Positions 10,347-23,300 of a stretch of DNA of 64,000 nucleotides are shown one piece after another. The notes under the pieces are model-generated. The model worked only from the letters and a program-made list of their open reading frames with translations. It ran no database searches and was not told the DNA's origin. Location of the stretch: positions 2,852,001 through 2,916,000 of the forward strand of contig JAGTJL010000002.1 in assembly GCA_020746875.1 (NCBI GenBank), given 5' to 3'. How positions within the stretch are numbered: position 1 is the first letter of the stretch; the number at the start of each line of letters is the position of its first letter. The position numbers and the translations under genes were made by a program. The DNA is from Rhexocercosporidium sp. MPI-PUGE-AT-0058 (taxonomy: Eukaryota; Ascomycota; Leotiomycetes; Helotiales).

Positions 10347-10790
10347 TCAGAAGCAAGGTCAAAGGTATGAAGGAGGAGCTTACTATCCAAGTAATAGCAG
10401 CGGAGGAGTAGGGGAGGAGTAGAGCGAGGGGGAAGTGATAGTTGAGTATGCGAGGTCTAAAGGAAAGAAGATTGAGAAAGGAGGGAGAAAAGACGAACTA
10501 ATATAAGGGCTGCCATCTTAAGTCACGACGAGATGGAGGGCGGCCGTTTTCTATTCTCCTTCTTAATAGGTATTAAACGAGGATAAGGGAAGCGGTTCTC
10601 TAAATAATGACTTGACCCACTCGCTCTTGTTAATATTCTTGTAGCAGAGTAAGATCCCAGGGCCATGCCGCCTTAGCCATGAGGTACGCGAGCGTTAAGG
10701 CGGCGCGAGATTTTAGTAAGTCGGCTGCAAAAAGCAGCGATCAAACCCCCCGAAAACAGCAGCCAGTTTGCCGTTTGGTCGTTAAATAGA
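10347..10790. other. less mutated stretch upstream of the recombinase; sharp border near 10,785
   Basis: CpA and TpG are common here (for example the CAGCAGCCAG area at 10,756), unlike the DNA to the right of about 10,785-10,790, where they vanish. A 9-bp inverted repeat GCCGCCTTA / TAAGGCGGC lies at 10,667-10,675 and 10,696-10,704. This is the expected position of the 5' end of a captain-bearing element. Confidence 0.45.
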
Positions 10791-11162
10791 GTATTATATT
10801 AATACTTATCCCGCTTATAAGAGTCTTTAAGTATAAGTCAAATCTAAAGGAATACATTTTAAAATATAAATCCCGAATTATTATATAAGGTAATCTTTAA
10901 AGTGAATTAACGATCGTCTTTACATACGCTAATACGCTTTTAATTAAATCTTTCTAAATCGTTCTAGCGCTCGCAACTTATTTTAACTTAAAAGTTAAGT
11001 GCTCCGACGTAATTAACGCGTTTATTAACGCTCTTTAAAATATAAACGGCGAAACCGTATATTATAAATTCCCTTTAAGTTTTAATAAGCCTAAATATAT
11101 ACTATAAGTTAATCGCGCTTTTTACGGGATACGTGACTTTCCGTACTTATAATATAAGCATA
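10791..11162 (+). mobile_element. Ty1/Copia reverse transcriptase, left part (RIPed)
   Basis: Plus-strand translation through stops gives the start of a Copia RT: RVFKYK, KYKSRI, then DVINAFINAL, FNKPKYILQVNRAFYG and RDFPYL. The copy begins abruptly at about 10,790, so integrase and gag are missing from this side. It is interrupted at 11,170 by the MULE and resumes at 13,517 in the same frame. Confidence 0.8.
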
Positions 11163-11170
11163 TTAATAAA

Positions 11171-13516
11171 GGAGACAGCTAAATCGACACACGGAAATAG
11201 TTAAATCGACATACGCTAAAAATATATTGACTTAGCGAGTGTTATCTATTAACCTCGCTATGCTATACTAATTTGTATTACGTGGCAAAAGAGCCTTATA
11301 TATAGCATAAATGTTCATAATTATATAATAACCCCTGGCAAAGAATGAAAATTAAAGTTATTTAAACTACTTAAGTAAATATTATTATTATTATTATTAT
11401 TACTTTTACTATTATTATAACTTTTATTCTTCGACTTTATAGTCCCGCGCCTCTTACAGCGATTTATAGCGACGTTGCTAATGCTTTTGCTATATTCCAG
11501 GCGCATGCTAAAGCTAATAGTTATACTCTCCGGCAACGGGATTTAAGGCTATTCCGTATATTATTTATTTGCGATCGCGTAAGTAAACACGACGCAAAAA
11601 GAAAGTAAAAAGATATACACTCTTTTAAGAGACGCTAGAATATAAGTTTAAAAAAGTATAAATGTTTAATAAAAGTTGTTCTTATATAAGATAAAGTTTT
11701 AAGGCAATAAAAAGTAAAGGTCTTAAAGGTAATATATAATTATACGGCCTCTATAGATTTTATAACTTATTTAGTATATAAAATTACTTCTGCCCTTATA
11801 GAGATTCGTGCTTTTATTAATACTTTAGTTAAGGCTAGTCTCCCGAATACATAAATCTTTTAGCCTTATGAAAAAAGAACTTAAGTATTATATTAGTTTT
11901 TAAAAATATCTCGAATCTTATATAAAAGAAGCGAAAGAAGTAACTTAATAAGAAGACTTCTATTTAATAGTTTATAAAGGTACTGTCCTTAATAATTCCT
12001 GTCTACTTATTATTAATAAATCTTATAAGAATTATAAGTTAATGATTTTCACCCTTAATATTACCTTTATATCGGTATCTTACAACGACTCTTCTTCATT
12101 TATTTTACTTCACTCGAACTTTAAAAGCAGTATTTAGATATTTTATTCTTTAATTATATATATAAAATAAACCGATTTAATATACCGTTACTAAATATAT
12201 ATAAAATATTAAGGAATAATATAATAATTTAACTTAGATTAGTATTTTTATTAGGGGAAATATAAAGAGATTATAATTGGACTATTATTTAGCTTCGTTC
12301 CTTAATACTTAAGAACACTATTATAAAGCCAGTTTTTATTATAATAAATAAAGAGCTTACTTTAATAAAGTATTTAAATATATAATTCTTTACTTTTCGA
12401 CATATTCTCTGCCGGTAGCATATTAATATGAATATATTAGCAAAGACTAAGAAGTACTTTTTAAGTCTTATTAAAAGAGAGAATAAGAAGTGGGCATGCC
12501 ATCCGAAGTTCTAGGCATTTTAAGCTATTAGAATATATTAGTAGCTAATATAATAAAGTAGGCGTACAATAAATTACTTAAGGAGATAAAAATCCGGTTC
12601 TCGTTGTAGGCAATAAGTTACTATAAAAGCACTTAGCTCTTATAGAAGAATAAGCTAATAGCTTTTTAGGTCGATTAATTAAATTACTTCGGGGTCACTA
12701 TTACGAGCCTTATTAAAGGTTATTATATTACTTTAAAGTTATATTTATAATATATGCATACAGACCTTAAGAGTGTATTCTTTAAAATATAACTCTTTTA
12801 GACCGCTTAATATACCGGCATTTATATAGTTATTACATAGTAATAATTACGGCCTAAATACAATATAAATACCCCTCTTTTTACTATTATACTTTAATTT
12901 ATTTATAGCCATACCCTTTTAAGGATTGCTTAGGAGGAGAATAAGCTCCCTTATTAATGGCCTCCTTTAAATAGCTATATATATATTATATAATAAGCCT
13001 TTAGTTTACCTTATTAATATATAATTTATAAGAGAAAGCAAGAAGGCGGCGTAATTCTTTTAAGCGATATTTATCTTTATTAATATTATAATAAGCTTAT
13101 TTTAAGTGCTTTTCTTAAGCCGCTATTTAATCCTTAGCTTCTTTTACTGTTTATAACTGCTTTCGCAATATAAAGGCTTGAGCTTAGGTATCGTGATTTA
13201 TACGAGCCTAATACTCGTCGCAAGGGGGCTTATATATAAGGCATTTCATTAGTTTATTAAATAAATAGTATTAAAGATACTACTATAATTGCTATAATTA
13301 TAATATAACGATAAGTAATTAATAGTATTAAGGTATATACTTAGGATGTAGACTTTAAAGCAGATATGATTTTAATAAGCTAATATAATTTCAATAATAT
13401 ACTATACATAAGTATTTATACAAATTCTGGTGGTAATAAATGCATACTTTATTTTCGGCTCGCTTGCTTAGCGTATGTTGATTTAGCTATTTCCGTGTGT
13501 CGATTTAGCTGTCCCT
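11171..13516 (+). mobile_element. Mutator-like (MULE) DNA transposon, RIPed, inserted in Copia pol
   Basis: 2346 bp, with terminal inverted repeats of about 45 bp (left 11,171; right end 13,516) whose intact form, seen at 17,335, begins GGGGACAGCTAAATCGACAC. It is flanked by an exact 8-bp duplication TTAATAAA (11,163-11,170 and 13,517-13,524). Taking out the element and one duplication restores Copia reading phase, which confirms both ends. Plus-strand translation shows a FAR1-like N-terminus (AIFQAHAKANSYTL, then FICDR and HDAKRK) near 11,440-11,620. MULE-transposase pieces follow: IYKINRFNIPLLNI near 12,160, HINMNILAKTKKYF at 12,419, then a CHPKF segment. Many stops show it is dead. An ATT microsatellite lies at about 11,381-11,405. 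Confidence 0.85.
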
Positions 13517-14592
13517 TTAATAAAACGTTAATAAATTTAAGGTTAATTCCATATTCAAAGGAACCGCATATATTTATAAACCTTAATTATAAAATCCTTA
13601 TTCTCTTTTACGTGAATGACATTTAAATGTTTTATTATCGAGACGACTTAAAGCTCGGATAAGATTTTATTAAGCAATTAAATTAAGCGTACGACTTATA
13701 TAATCTTAAAAATATTAAATAATTCCTAGGAATTAAAATAATACGCAACAGAAAGCGTAAGACTATTTCCTTAATTTATAACTAATATATTAAGAAAATC
13801 ACTCGAAAATTTAAATAAATTAATAAGAGGTGTCTTATGACACCGCTCTCTTAAATTAATCTTATTAAATATAAAAGACAAGTTTTAAAGAAATATATTA
13901 AAGTTTATTAAGAAAAAATTAAGTCGGTATTATATATAGCGATTATTATAAAATTAAACGTAACCTTTGCAATCGCTTAATTCTTATAGTTCGCGACAAA
14001 TCCTAGTCTAAAGTATTTTATAATTATATATTAACTTATTCGCTACTTATTTAATACGCGCTTTTTAGGGATTATATATAAAAGTAATTTAAAAAAAGCG
14101 CTTTATATTATTTTAAATATATTTTTTATAAATAACGTCGAAACTCAGAAGTTATCTTAAGATTATATAATTTTATTATTTAGCGGGCTAATAATTTAAA
14201 AAGCATTAAGGTAATTTATAATTATTACGTCGATTATTAAAGCGGAATTATTAATATTAAAATATACTAGAAAAGAAGTTATAGCTCTTTAACGATTCTT
14301 TTAAAACTTAACTTTTAATATTAATAAGACTTAAGAGATTTTCTATAATAATTAATAAACAATTAAATTAATTATAAATAATATTAAGAAGATTACTATT
14401 AAGAAGATTACTATTAAGCTTTATTATATAAATATTTAAAATATATAATTTAAATAAAAATATATTTATAGATTATTTAAAATAATATATTTTTTAATTA
14501 TTAATATATTTATTAATAAGTTCATAAAGAATCTGTCTCGCTAGAAATTCGAACTTTTTAAAGTACTTTTAAACTTTAATAATTATTAATTA
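13517..14592 (+). mobile_element. Ty1/Copia RT and RNase H, right part (RIPed)
   Basis: Continues the Copia protein past the MULE: KEPHIFIN, LFYVNDI (the RT active-site DD changed to ND), YHRDD-like YYRDD, a FLGIKIIR segment, ITTSIIKAELL-type RNase H, and the C-terminal NLSR*KFELFKVLL. Stop codons interrupt it throughout. A recognisable 3' LTR was not found next to it. Confidence 0.8.
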
Positions 14593-17334
14593 AAAGTTAA
14601 GAAGCTTTAAATATATTTATTAAAAGTATATTAAGAAAATCTTTATATAATCTTTTATTTATAAAACTTTTTTAATTTAATATTTTAAGTATTCGCGCTT
14701 TAAAAACGCTAAAAATAAACGCGAAATCTAGCTTAAGCTTAAGTAAATTCTACTTAAATCTAGCTTAAGCTTAAGCAAAGACTATTTAAATCCGGCTTAA
14801 GCTTAAGTAAAGTCCGTTTAAATTTAGTTCGAGCTTATAAATAATTTATTAAAAGCGTAAAAAGAATTTACTTAAGCTTAAATTAACGAGTAATTATTAT
14901 TTTTAAAACCTTCGCGAACTTCTTTAAACCTTATATAAAATTATTAAACTCCGCTAAAGATTTCGCATTAATATTAATATTATTATTAAAGTTATCTTTT
15001 TTATTACGTTTTAGACTTAGCTTTTAGGAGCGTATTAAAAGATTTAATTTTATATTTTTATTAAATTCCTTATTACTTATTAAGACTTTTATTAAGGCTT
15101 TTAAAGTAGTTTTATACTTCTTAATGCTTTGTAAATCGGTTAGTGAAATGCTTAATTAATTATAGTGCGATTATTATACTTTTTTATTATTAAAATCCAC
15201 AATTATAATTAATTTTTTGCTATACTTAAGTATATCGCCCGTAACGGAATCGCACTTATAACCGGAGGTATAGTTATAGCATCGACTTTTAATAGCGAAA
15301 GTATTAGCGAAGTAGTGTTTATAATTACTATAGCTATAAATAGCAGCGCGAATGCATAATAAATAAGGATTCGTAAACTCCTTTCTTAAATCTTAATTAA
15401 TATAAATAAAATGAATTATTAATAAAAAACAAGCTTTAAAATAATATATATATACCTCGAGCGCGTTTAATAAGAGAGCGAGGCTTAAGTGGAGTACGAG
15501 ACGATTTACGCTTCTTTAAGATTAATAAAAAACGAATATAAGTCTTAAAAGTAAGAAGAAGGGCAAGAAAGGGAGTCGAATTAAGACGCGAGACGCGCGA
15601 AGCAAAATAAATATATTAAAAGCCATCTTTATTTAATATAATAACGCTTTTATTTAATATAATTAATAATAATAAAGTATTAAAAAAACGCGTAGGAGTC
15701 TTTTTAAATAATAAGTTTAATTTAACACAAGAAGATCGAGGGAGAATTAACTTATTATTAAAGTTATTAATAAGCGCATTTTCATTTTCGCGTAAAGAAA
15801 AATATAATTAATTATTTTTAAGATTTATTTTAACGACCGAACGAGTAAAAGGAAGATTATTAATAAGCTTATTAATAAGCTTATTATTAAATACTTTTAA
15901 TTATTAAACTTATCTTTAAGATCTTATAATATAATTATTAATAATTAATTTAACGGTATTAAAATTATTTAAAAATAAAATTAAGAAATTAAATTAAAAA
16001 ATAACTTACTTAACGAGTTACGATTTAATTATTAATACGCGCAGTCGCGGCTTTAAAAGCTTTAAAAGGCATGATTAATAATCGAGGAGAATTTATTAAA
16101 AGAAGTAAAAGATTAAAAGATAAAAAAAAAATAAGTACGCGAGTATAAAGTGCGTTAATATTAAATAAAGGTTAATTATAATAATATAAATGTTAATATA
16201 TATATATATTTTAAGGGTGATTATAATCGCGCTACTGCGGTACGGGACGCTTAAATTAATAATAAACCTATTAACTCGGGAGGCGGCGCATTATATAAGT
16301 TAATAAGAGGCTAGCATATACCGTTACGGCTTCTTATTATATATAATAATTACTTTAAAAGGATTAAATTTACTAATTACAGCTCAACAATTTAATAATT
16401 AACGGGACGGCACGAAATCTTAACTACAGACTAAACCTTGCTTTAGCTTTATTTTTAAAACCTGTGATTTACACACGTTAAATATAATAATTAAGATTTT
16501 GTTTATTTAATTATTATAGCTTAGTTATATATTTAAATTTTATTTATTTAATTATATATAATTTAAATGCGTGTTTATATTCTTATTTATTAATAATATT
16601 AATTACTTAATAAATTACTTATATCGATATGTAAAGTCTTTATATATTATATTTTTAAAACGCGTATTAATATTTTCATTTATTATAGTATTTTAAGAGT
16701 ATTAATTTATTACTTAATGTTATACTTTTATTAAAAACTAATATATATACTCGGGGAGCTTATATTATATCTCTCGACTGCTTATGCGCCTTAGCGTAGT
16801 CTATTAGTTATATATATGCTTTCGTAAGCACTTACGTATATATATACTCGAGTCACAGTCCTCTTTTATAAAGGGCAACGCTTACTTTAATAAATCTTTT
16901 AAACCCTTACTCTTTACGTTAATCGTAAAACTCTTGAATTATTAAAAGCCTACTCCACTTCTGTCCGACAATATTTAAATAAATATTTCTAATTAAATTA
17001 ATAAATAATATTTAATATTAAAAAATTTTAATCAAAAACTAAATAACTATTATTAAAATATATTAGCTTATTTTAAATTATTAAATATATAAATAATACA
17101 ACATATATTTTAAAATTATTAAGCTTATATAAAAAGCTTTATTTAATATTTTATATATTTTTATTAGAAGAATATATAATATAATCTAGCAAGTAATTAA
17201 AGAATTACTTACTTAATAAGCTTCTAAAGCTAAGCGAAAAAAATAACTTTTAAAAATAAGAAGTTAAAAGTATTTTTAATTATAAATAAAATAAAAAAAG
17301 TAAAATTAAGAAATATTTAATTAAATAAAAAAAA
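14593..17334. other. RIP-saturated AT-rich DNA, unassigned
   Basis: No protein family could be read on either strand. A patch at about 16,740-16,990 keeps CpA/TpG and contains promoter/LTR-like sequence, so it may be the end of the Copia or another LTR element, but no matching partner was found. Confidence 0.4.
14727..14854. repeat. 32-bp tandem repeat, four units
   Basis: Units start at 14,727, 14,759, 14,791 and 14,823, exactly 32 bp apart. The first three contain the palindrome CTTAAGCTTAAG or one change from it; the fourth is degraded. It lies just beyond the Copia pol end and may be part of that element's 3' region. Confidence 0.75.
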
Positions 17335-17883
17335 GGGGACAGCTAAATCGACACACGGAAATAGCTAAATCGACATACGGATTTTAAGAAAATTATAAAA
17401 TAATAGTTTTTATTTATTTTTTAATTTTATTTTAAAATATCTATTTAGAATAATTATTAATACAAGGTTTATTAAATATCTCGCTTAAATATTATAAGTA
17501 TTATTTAATAATAAATAAACAAAAATTAAGATTTTTCTTTTATTTTACGAAAATAAGTAGTAAATAATATATTTTCGCTTAACTTTTTAATTTTAAATTA
17601 TTTAATAATAGTTTTATATTTAAATTATTAAAGTTTATTAAATTTTATTATAAAAGTACTTTTTAATATAATATTGAAATATTATCGAAAAACTCAACTT
17701 TTAATATTATATAACTTTTTTTAAAATAAGTTAGTTTTTAAAAATAACTTAATAAATATCATTTTTAAGCTAAGATTTAAATATTTTATTAATTACTTTT
17801 TCTTAATTTATAATAATTATTTTGCCAAGAAATGCCAAGAGATGTCGATTTAGCTATTTCCGTGTGTCGATTTAGCTGTCCCC
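17335..17883. mobile_element. short MULE derivative (non-autonomous), 549 bp
   Basis: Its inverted repeats of about 45 bp are nearly identical to those of the MULE at 11,171 and start GGGGACAG. Flanks are TAAAAAAA on the right (17,884-17,891) and a T followed by eight A on the left, consistent with an 8-bp duplication plus one slipped or mutated base. The interior is AT-rich and has no transposase remnants. Confidence 0.8.
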
Positions 17884-19368
17884 TAAAAAAATTTCCTGAA
17901 AGATTATAATATTTAGTTTTTGATATACTTAAATCTCGAGAATATTAAGAAAACTCTTAATATATATAATAAAAATTATAATTTAAAAAAAATTAAAAAT
18001 TAAATATAAAGAAGTATAAAACTTTTATATAATTTATAAAAAAGCTAAAAAGATTATAAAAGGTCGAAAGGTTAAGAAGACATTACTAATTATAAATAAA
18101 TAAAAAATTCTGTTTTTATAAAAGTTTTAAAAATATATAATATTATATTAAAAAGAATAAACCTATAAAATATATTTAAATTATAATTTAAAGAATAACG
18201 AGATTTTATTCTAATTATAAAATAATAGCGTAACTTTATTATAAGTGCTTAAAGTATAAGATATTTATTTTATAAATTAAATTATTTGAAAATCTCAAAT
18301 TCTTTAACGCTAAACTTAAACTCGCACCGTAATATTTATTAAGCGCTAAAAAACTATAAAATATCTCTTAAAATAGCTTTAATAGTCTCGTTCAATATAA
18401 TATTACTTTAATGTAATATTAATATATATTAATAACAGAATAAATATAAAATACTTATAATAATTATTATAACTTTACGACATAATTAAACCTTCGTTAT
18501 TAATTCTTTTATTAAATTATACGTAATTTAATCAACCTTAAAAGTAAAAGTAATAATATAAACGTTCTTAAACTTAAATATATTATTAATTAAACGTATT
18601 ATATTTTTATAAAACTTCTCGAACTTTTTTATTTTATTAATATATTAATAATATTTTAAAAGAAAAAAATATAATTTATAAAAAAGATATTAATAAAAAG
18701 AAGAGATTTAATTAATATCTTTTTTATTGAACTTAAGGAATACACGCGATAAGGAATCGATTATACAGTACTTCTTAAATTAAATAATAAAGCTTTAAAC
18801 TCTCGTAAAAAGAGTAAAGTTATAATTCTTTAATGCGACGCTAGTATTATATTAATTATTTTTACGTGATTAGTTCTTAAAATTAAAAGTAAAATTCTTT
18901 ATAATATAAATATCTTTATAAAAAATATAAAAGAATTATTTATTTTATAATTAATATACAGTTTACTTTTAACGCACTTAATATTAGGGTTATTAATAAA
19001 CTTTATAAATATAAATACGCACGATAATATAAACGACCTTTTACTTAAAGTAATAATTATAATTCTTTTTACTTTTATTATTAATATAACTTTAAAGTAT
19101 TAATCGCAGAAACTTTTACGAGGCTAATTCGTAAAGTTATTAAATGCAATAACTTTAAGATATTAAATAAAAGATATAATAATAATAATAATATTAATAA
19201 TTAATTAAAGAAAAAAAGAAAAAGAAAAACGGGAAGATAATAACGTATAAATACGAGTATTATATATAAATAAACTAAAGAGAAAAGGTTATTATTAACG
19301 CGACGAAAAAGCTATTTATATATACGTCTTAATAAAATAACGGAGTCGTAATTATTACGTAATTATAG
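17884..19368. other. RIP-saturated AT-rich DNA, unassigned
   Basis: No family recognised. CpA/TpG are nearly absent and stops occur in all frames. Presumably old transposon sequence. Confidence 0.4.
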
Positions 19369-19376
19369 TATTATAT

Positions 19377-19918
19377 GGCCACAGCTAAATCGCTATAGTT
19401 AAATAGCTAAACCGTCATACGCTAAAATTTTAGTAACTTAGCGAGTATATTTAAAGACTTACTCTTCTTATATAAATTCGTACTAAAGGGCAAAGGCTAT
19501 TAATGTATAGTATAATATTCATAATTACTTAATCACCCCTAAGGCTAAGAATTAAAATTAAAGCTATTCAGACTCTTTAAATAATTACTATTACTTCTTT
19601 TTATTATGACGTCTAATCCTTAAGCTTGTGGCCCTGCGCCCCTTGCAGTAATTTACAGTGATATTACTACTGGATTTGCTGCTTGCCAGGCATATGCTAA
19701 AGCTCACGGGTATGCTTTTAAGTAATAAGACACTAAACCTATGCGAGCAGAGTTTAAAGAAGATTTAAATGAATTAATATAATTGTGGCGAGCCTGTAAT
19801 ATATTATATATAATTATGCATATAAATCTTAGTGGTGATAAATGCATACTGCACTTTCAGCTCGCCTAATTAGCGCATGGCGGTTTAGCTATTTAACTAT
19901 GGCGATTTAGCTGTGGCC
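19377..19918 (+). mobile_element. second short MULE derivative, 542 bp, with internal transposase remnant
   Basis: Starts GGCCACAGCTAAATCG and ends with the inverse; flanked by a perfect 8-bp duplication TATTATAT (19,369-19,376 and 19,919-19,926). The interior keeps the N-terminal transposase region of the full MULE (QAYAKAHGYAF, compare QAHAKANSYTL in the large copy), so it is an internal-deletion derivative of a sister family whose terminal repeats differ in the outer bases. It keeps more CpA than its surroundings and is less RIPed. Confidence 0.85.
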
Positions 19919-20165
19919 TATTATATTTATATTGTTTATATTTTATTTACTTAATAAATAAACGTAAATATACTACTAACGCGTAACTTATTTATTATTT
20001 CGCCGACTAAAGATAATTCTTTAATAATAACAATAATTGCAGCACTCGAATATAAGTATAAGAACTCTTATATATATACGTAAGGATTTTATAATTAAAA
20101 TAAATATTTTTTATTATTTTATAAAATTATTCTTATTTATTAAATTAAAAATATTAATATGACGG

Positions 20166-20367
20166 TGTCAGGAGTGGAATCTAGTATAAGAAGGGTCGGG
20201 GGTTCTACGGAAGGTTTGTAGGCTTGGCACGGATCACGTGTTAATATCTTTATTTATTTACTTCGGAGGAGAGTAGGAAGGATTTAGAAAGCTAGAGATT
20301 AGTTTAAATTATAATTAATATATCCTAAACGTTTTAAATAATAATTCCTTATTATTTAAACCTTATA
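20166..20367 (+). repeat. 5' LTR of Gypsy-1
   Basis: 202 bp, begins TGTCAGGAGTGG. Differences from the 3' LTR are mainly C-to-T and G-to-A, that is, RIP damage rather than age-related drift. Confidence 0.9.
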
Positions 20368-23300
20368 TTTTAATTTCTTTATTTATATAAAAATAGTTTA
20401 TTACTTATTCGAAGCTTTTACGAAACAATTATAATAATTAAAAATAAAAATAAAATAACTTTAGCGGCAAAGGAAACACTATAATTACCTTTACCTTATT
20501 CTATCGATTAACTATTAAATACTCTTCGAAATAACCTTAAAAATAATTCGCTTACGCATAACAAATAATTTTAATACTTTAATAGAAGTTTAAAGGATCT
20601 TATAAATAACGACGAAAGGGGCTCGGATGTCGAAGCAATTATTAAGGCTAAGCGATAATAAATTTTAAAAAATTAAATATAAATTAAGAGGAAGAAGGAG
20701 GAGAAGGCAATTTAAAACTAAATTAAAAAGTTAAAGGAAGTAATATAAGAGCGAGAGGATTTAAAAAAAGAGTTAGCGGATATATTGCGAAAAGAATAAG
20801 AAGAAGAAGAAAGCAAAGAATATATAAATAAAGGAAAGCGTCGACGCGCGAATATAACCGGGGATTATTATTATAATAAACTTATAAGACTTCTTTAAGA
20901 TAACTTTAATATGCGCTTAATATCGTATTAACGAATTCTAAAAATATAAGAGCTCTCGATATATAAGGGCAAGAGCGTTAAAAAGGCTTAGTCATTTATT
21001 TAAGGTATTAAGTAGAGGTTTTATTAAAATAAAAGGATAATATATATTATAAATAAAGATAAAATTAACGAGTGTGTCTTTACTTTTAATAAAAAGGTAA
21101 AACGGAAATAGATTAAGTTCGAATCGAGGGCCGGGATAAACTCATTTACTTAAGAAGGGTTTAAGTAGTAAATGCTAGACTTAATTATAGACCTTAAAAA
21201 TTAAGAGTTCGTAGTACTTAATTAATATAAAAACGCTTAATAACGCGAAAATGAATTAGTAAATAATTTTATATTCTTTTTTAATAGCTTAAAGTAATAA
21301 TTAAAGATTAAAGATAATATAATAAGATAACGGACTTTTTACGTTAAATTAAAGCTTAAATTAAGAAGAAAAATTATTAAATTTAATATTATTAAAATTA
21401 TTAAAACCTACGAAGAGTTAATATCTTTAGCTCGTCGCATTAAAAATATTAATAAAGTAAATAATTAAAATAAACCCCGAAAAGACACCGACAAGACTTT
21501 AAAAAAGGATAACGATTACCTTTATAATAATAAACCTTTTTATATTTCCTTTTTAAACTTAGACCGAAGGCAAAACGAGTTTAATAACACGAATTAAACC
21601 CTTATTAGTGTTAGGTCGAGGGTAAAAGAATTAAGTAATAAAGAATGCTTTCGTTATAAAAAGCTAGGTTATTTAATAGTAAAATGCCCGGAGATTACGT
21701 GTTATAATTATTAAAAAAAAGGATATATTTTTTTAAATTATATAAAGCTATAATAAATAGGAAACGGACTAGTCTAATTTTAATTTCTTTATTATTAATA
21801 AGATTAAGCGAAGAAGAGGAACGGTAAAGGATTATAATATTAATGGAAATTCGGACTTAAGACGGAAGAGTGCGGATCGAACGAGTACTTCTTGATAACG
21901 GTGCCGAAGGCAACTGTGTTTTTTAAGCGCTTATAATTAAATGCGGATAAAAGCTTATAATTAATTAAATTAATTTAATTATAATTGAAGAAAGAGAAGT
22001 TATTATTTACGGAACTCATTTCTTATAATTATATATTATTAATAGTAAAGGCATTACAAAAGGATATTAGTAATCGTATATTGCCTACGACTTCGAGATT
22101 TTAAGAGTTACTTTTATTTTAGGATTTCCTTAACTTAAGGAAATTAACTTTATTATTAGCTTTTAATTAAAGACTTGGCGGTTTTCTTTTAAAAGGAATT
22201 AAGTTAACGTTATTTTTATTAAAAAGTTTATAAAGAAAACTTAAAAGAATTAAATATATTACGTCGTATTTAACGTTAAGACTGTCGAAAGTGTTAAGTT
22301 ACTTCTGAAATATATTAATTATTAAGAGATTTTTAGCGAAATAAGTATTAAAACGCTACTTAAATATTATTTAATAAAGCATTAAATCGACCTCCAACTT
22401 AATAAGGAATTACTATAAGGACTCGTTTACTTATTTTTTAAATTAAAGTTAATAGTACTTTAAGAATACCTCGAAGCGAGTTTAAAGAAGGGTTAGATTC
22501 GAAGGTCTATTAGCCTTATAAGAGCGCTTATTTTATTTATGTTTAAGAAGGGCGGAGGACTGCGATTATATATTAATTATAAAGGGCTTAATATTATTAC
22601 GGTAAAGAATCGGACCCCTTTACCTTTAATTAATAAAACCCTTAATCGATTAAGACGCGCTAAAGTGTTTATAAAGCTAGACTTAAAGAATGCGTATTAC
22701 CGACTTTAAATTAAGTAAGGCAATAAATAAAAGACAGCATTTCGGACCTAATATAAACACTTTAAATATTACGTGCTTTCTTTTAGACTCTCGAATGCTT
22801 TAGCGACATTTTAAGCTTATATTAATTAAGCTTTAATTAGGCTAATAGACGTCACTTATATAGTTTACTTAGACGATATTTTTATTTTCCTTAAAAACAT
22901 TAAAGACTATACAGAAGCTATTCAGGAGGTCTTTAAAAGGCTTTACATTTATAAACTTTACGCTAACCTTAAGAAATGCGCATTCGACACTAATACTGTG
23001 GAGTTTTTAGGGTTTATAATAGGCCCGATAAGTATCCAAATAAACCCCTCCCGAATCGAGAGCATTTAAAAATAGCCTTTACTTAAGTCGTGGCGAAATA
23101 TATAAGTATTCTTAAAGTTTATTAACTTTTATTGCCGCTTTATTTATAGTTATATAAAGGTTATTTAATTTATTAAAAGAAATATAAAGAAAAAGAAAGA
23201 CAGAACCTTTTCGATTCTCTTACGGAATTATTACGACATTTTTAATCTTATAAAAAAGATTTTCTTAGGCTTTAATCCTTTATCACTTCGATTTTAAGCT

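Noticed and set aside
10110..10422. Overlapping plus-strand Ser-rich ORF of 105 codons
   Set aside because: Antisense of the acidic, Ser-rich N-terminal part of the DUF3435 relic.
11321..11536. Asn-rich 71-codon minus-strand ORF
   Set aside because: It is the antisense of the MULE transposase start and its ATT microsatellite.
11171..19918. hAT superfamily assignment, suggested by the 8-bp target duplications
   Set aside because: The long inverted repeats and the translated FAR1-like and MULE transposase segments fit Mutator-like elements; no hAT dimerisation motif was seen.
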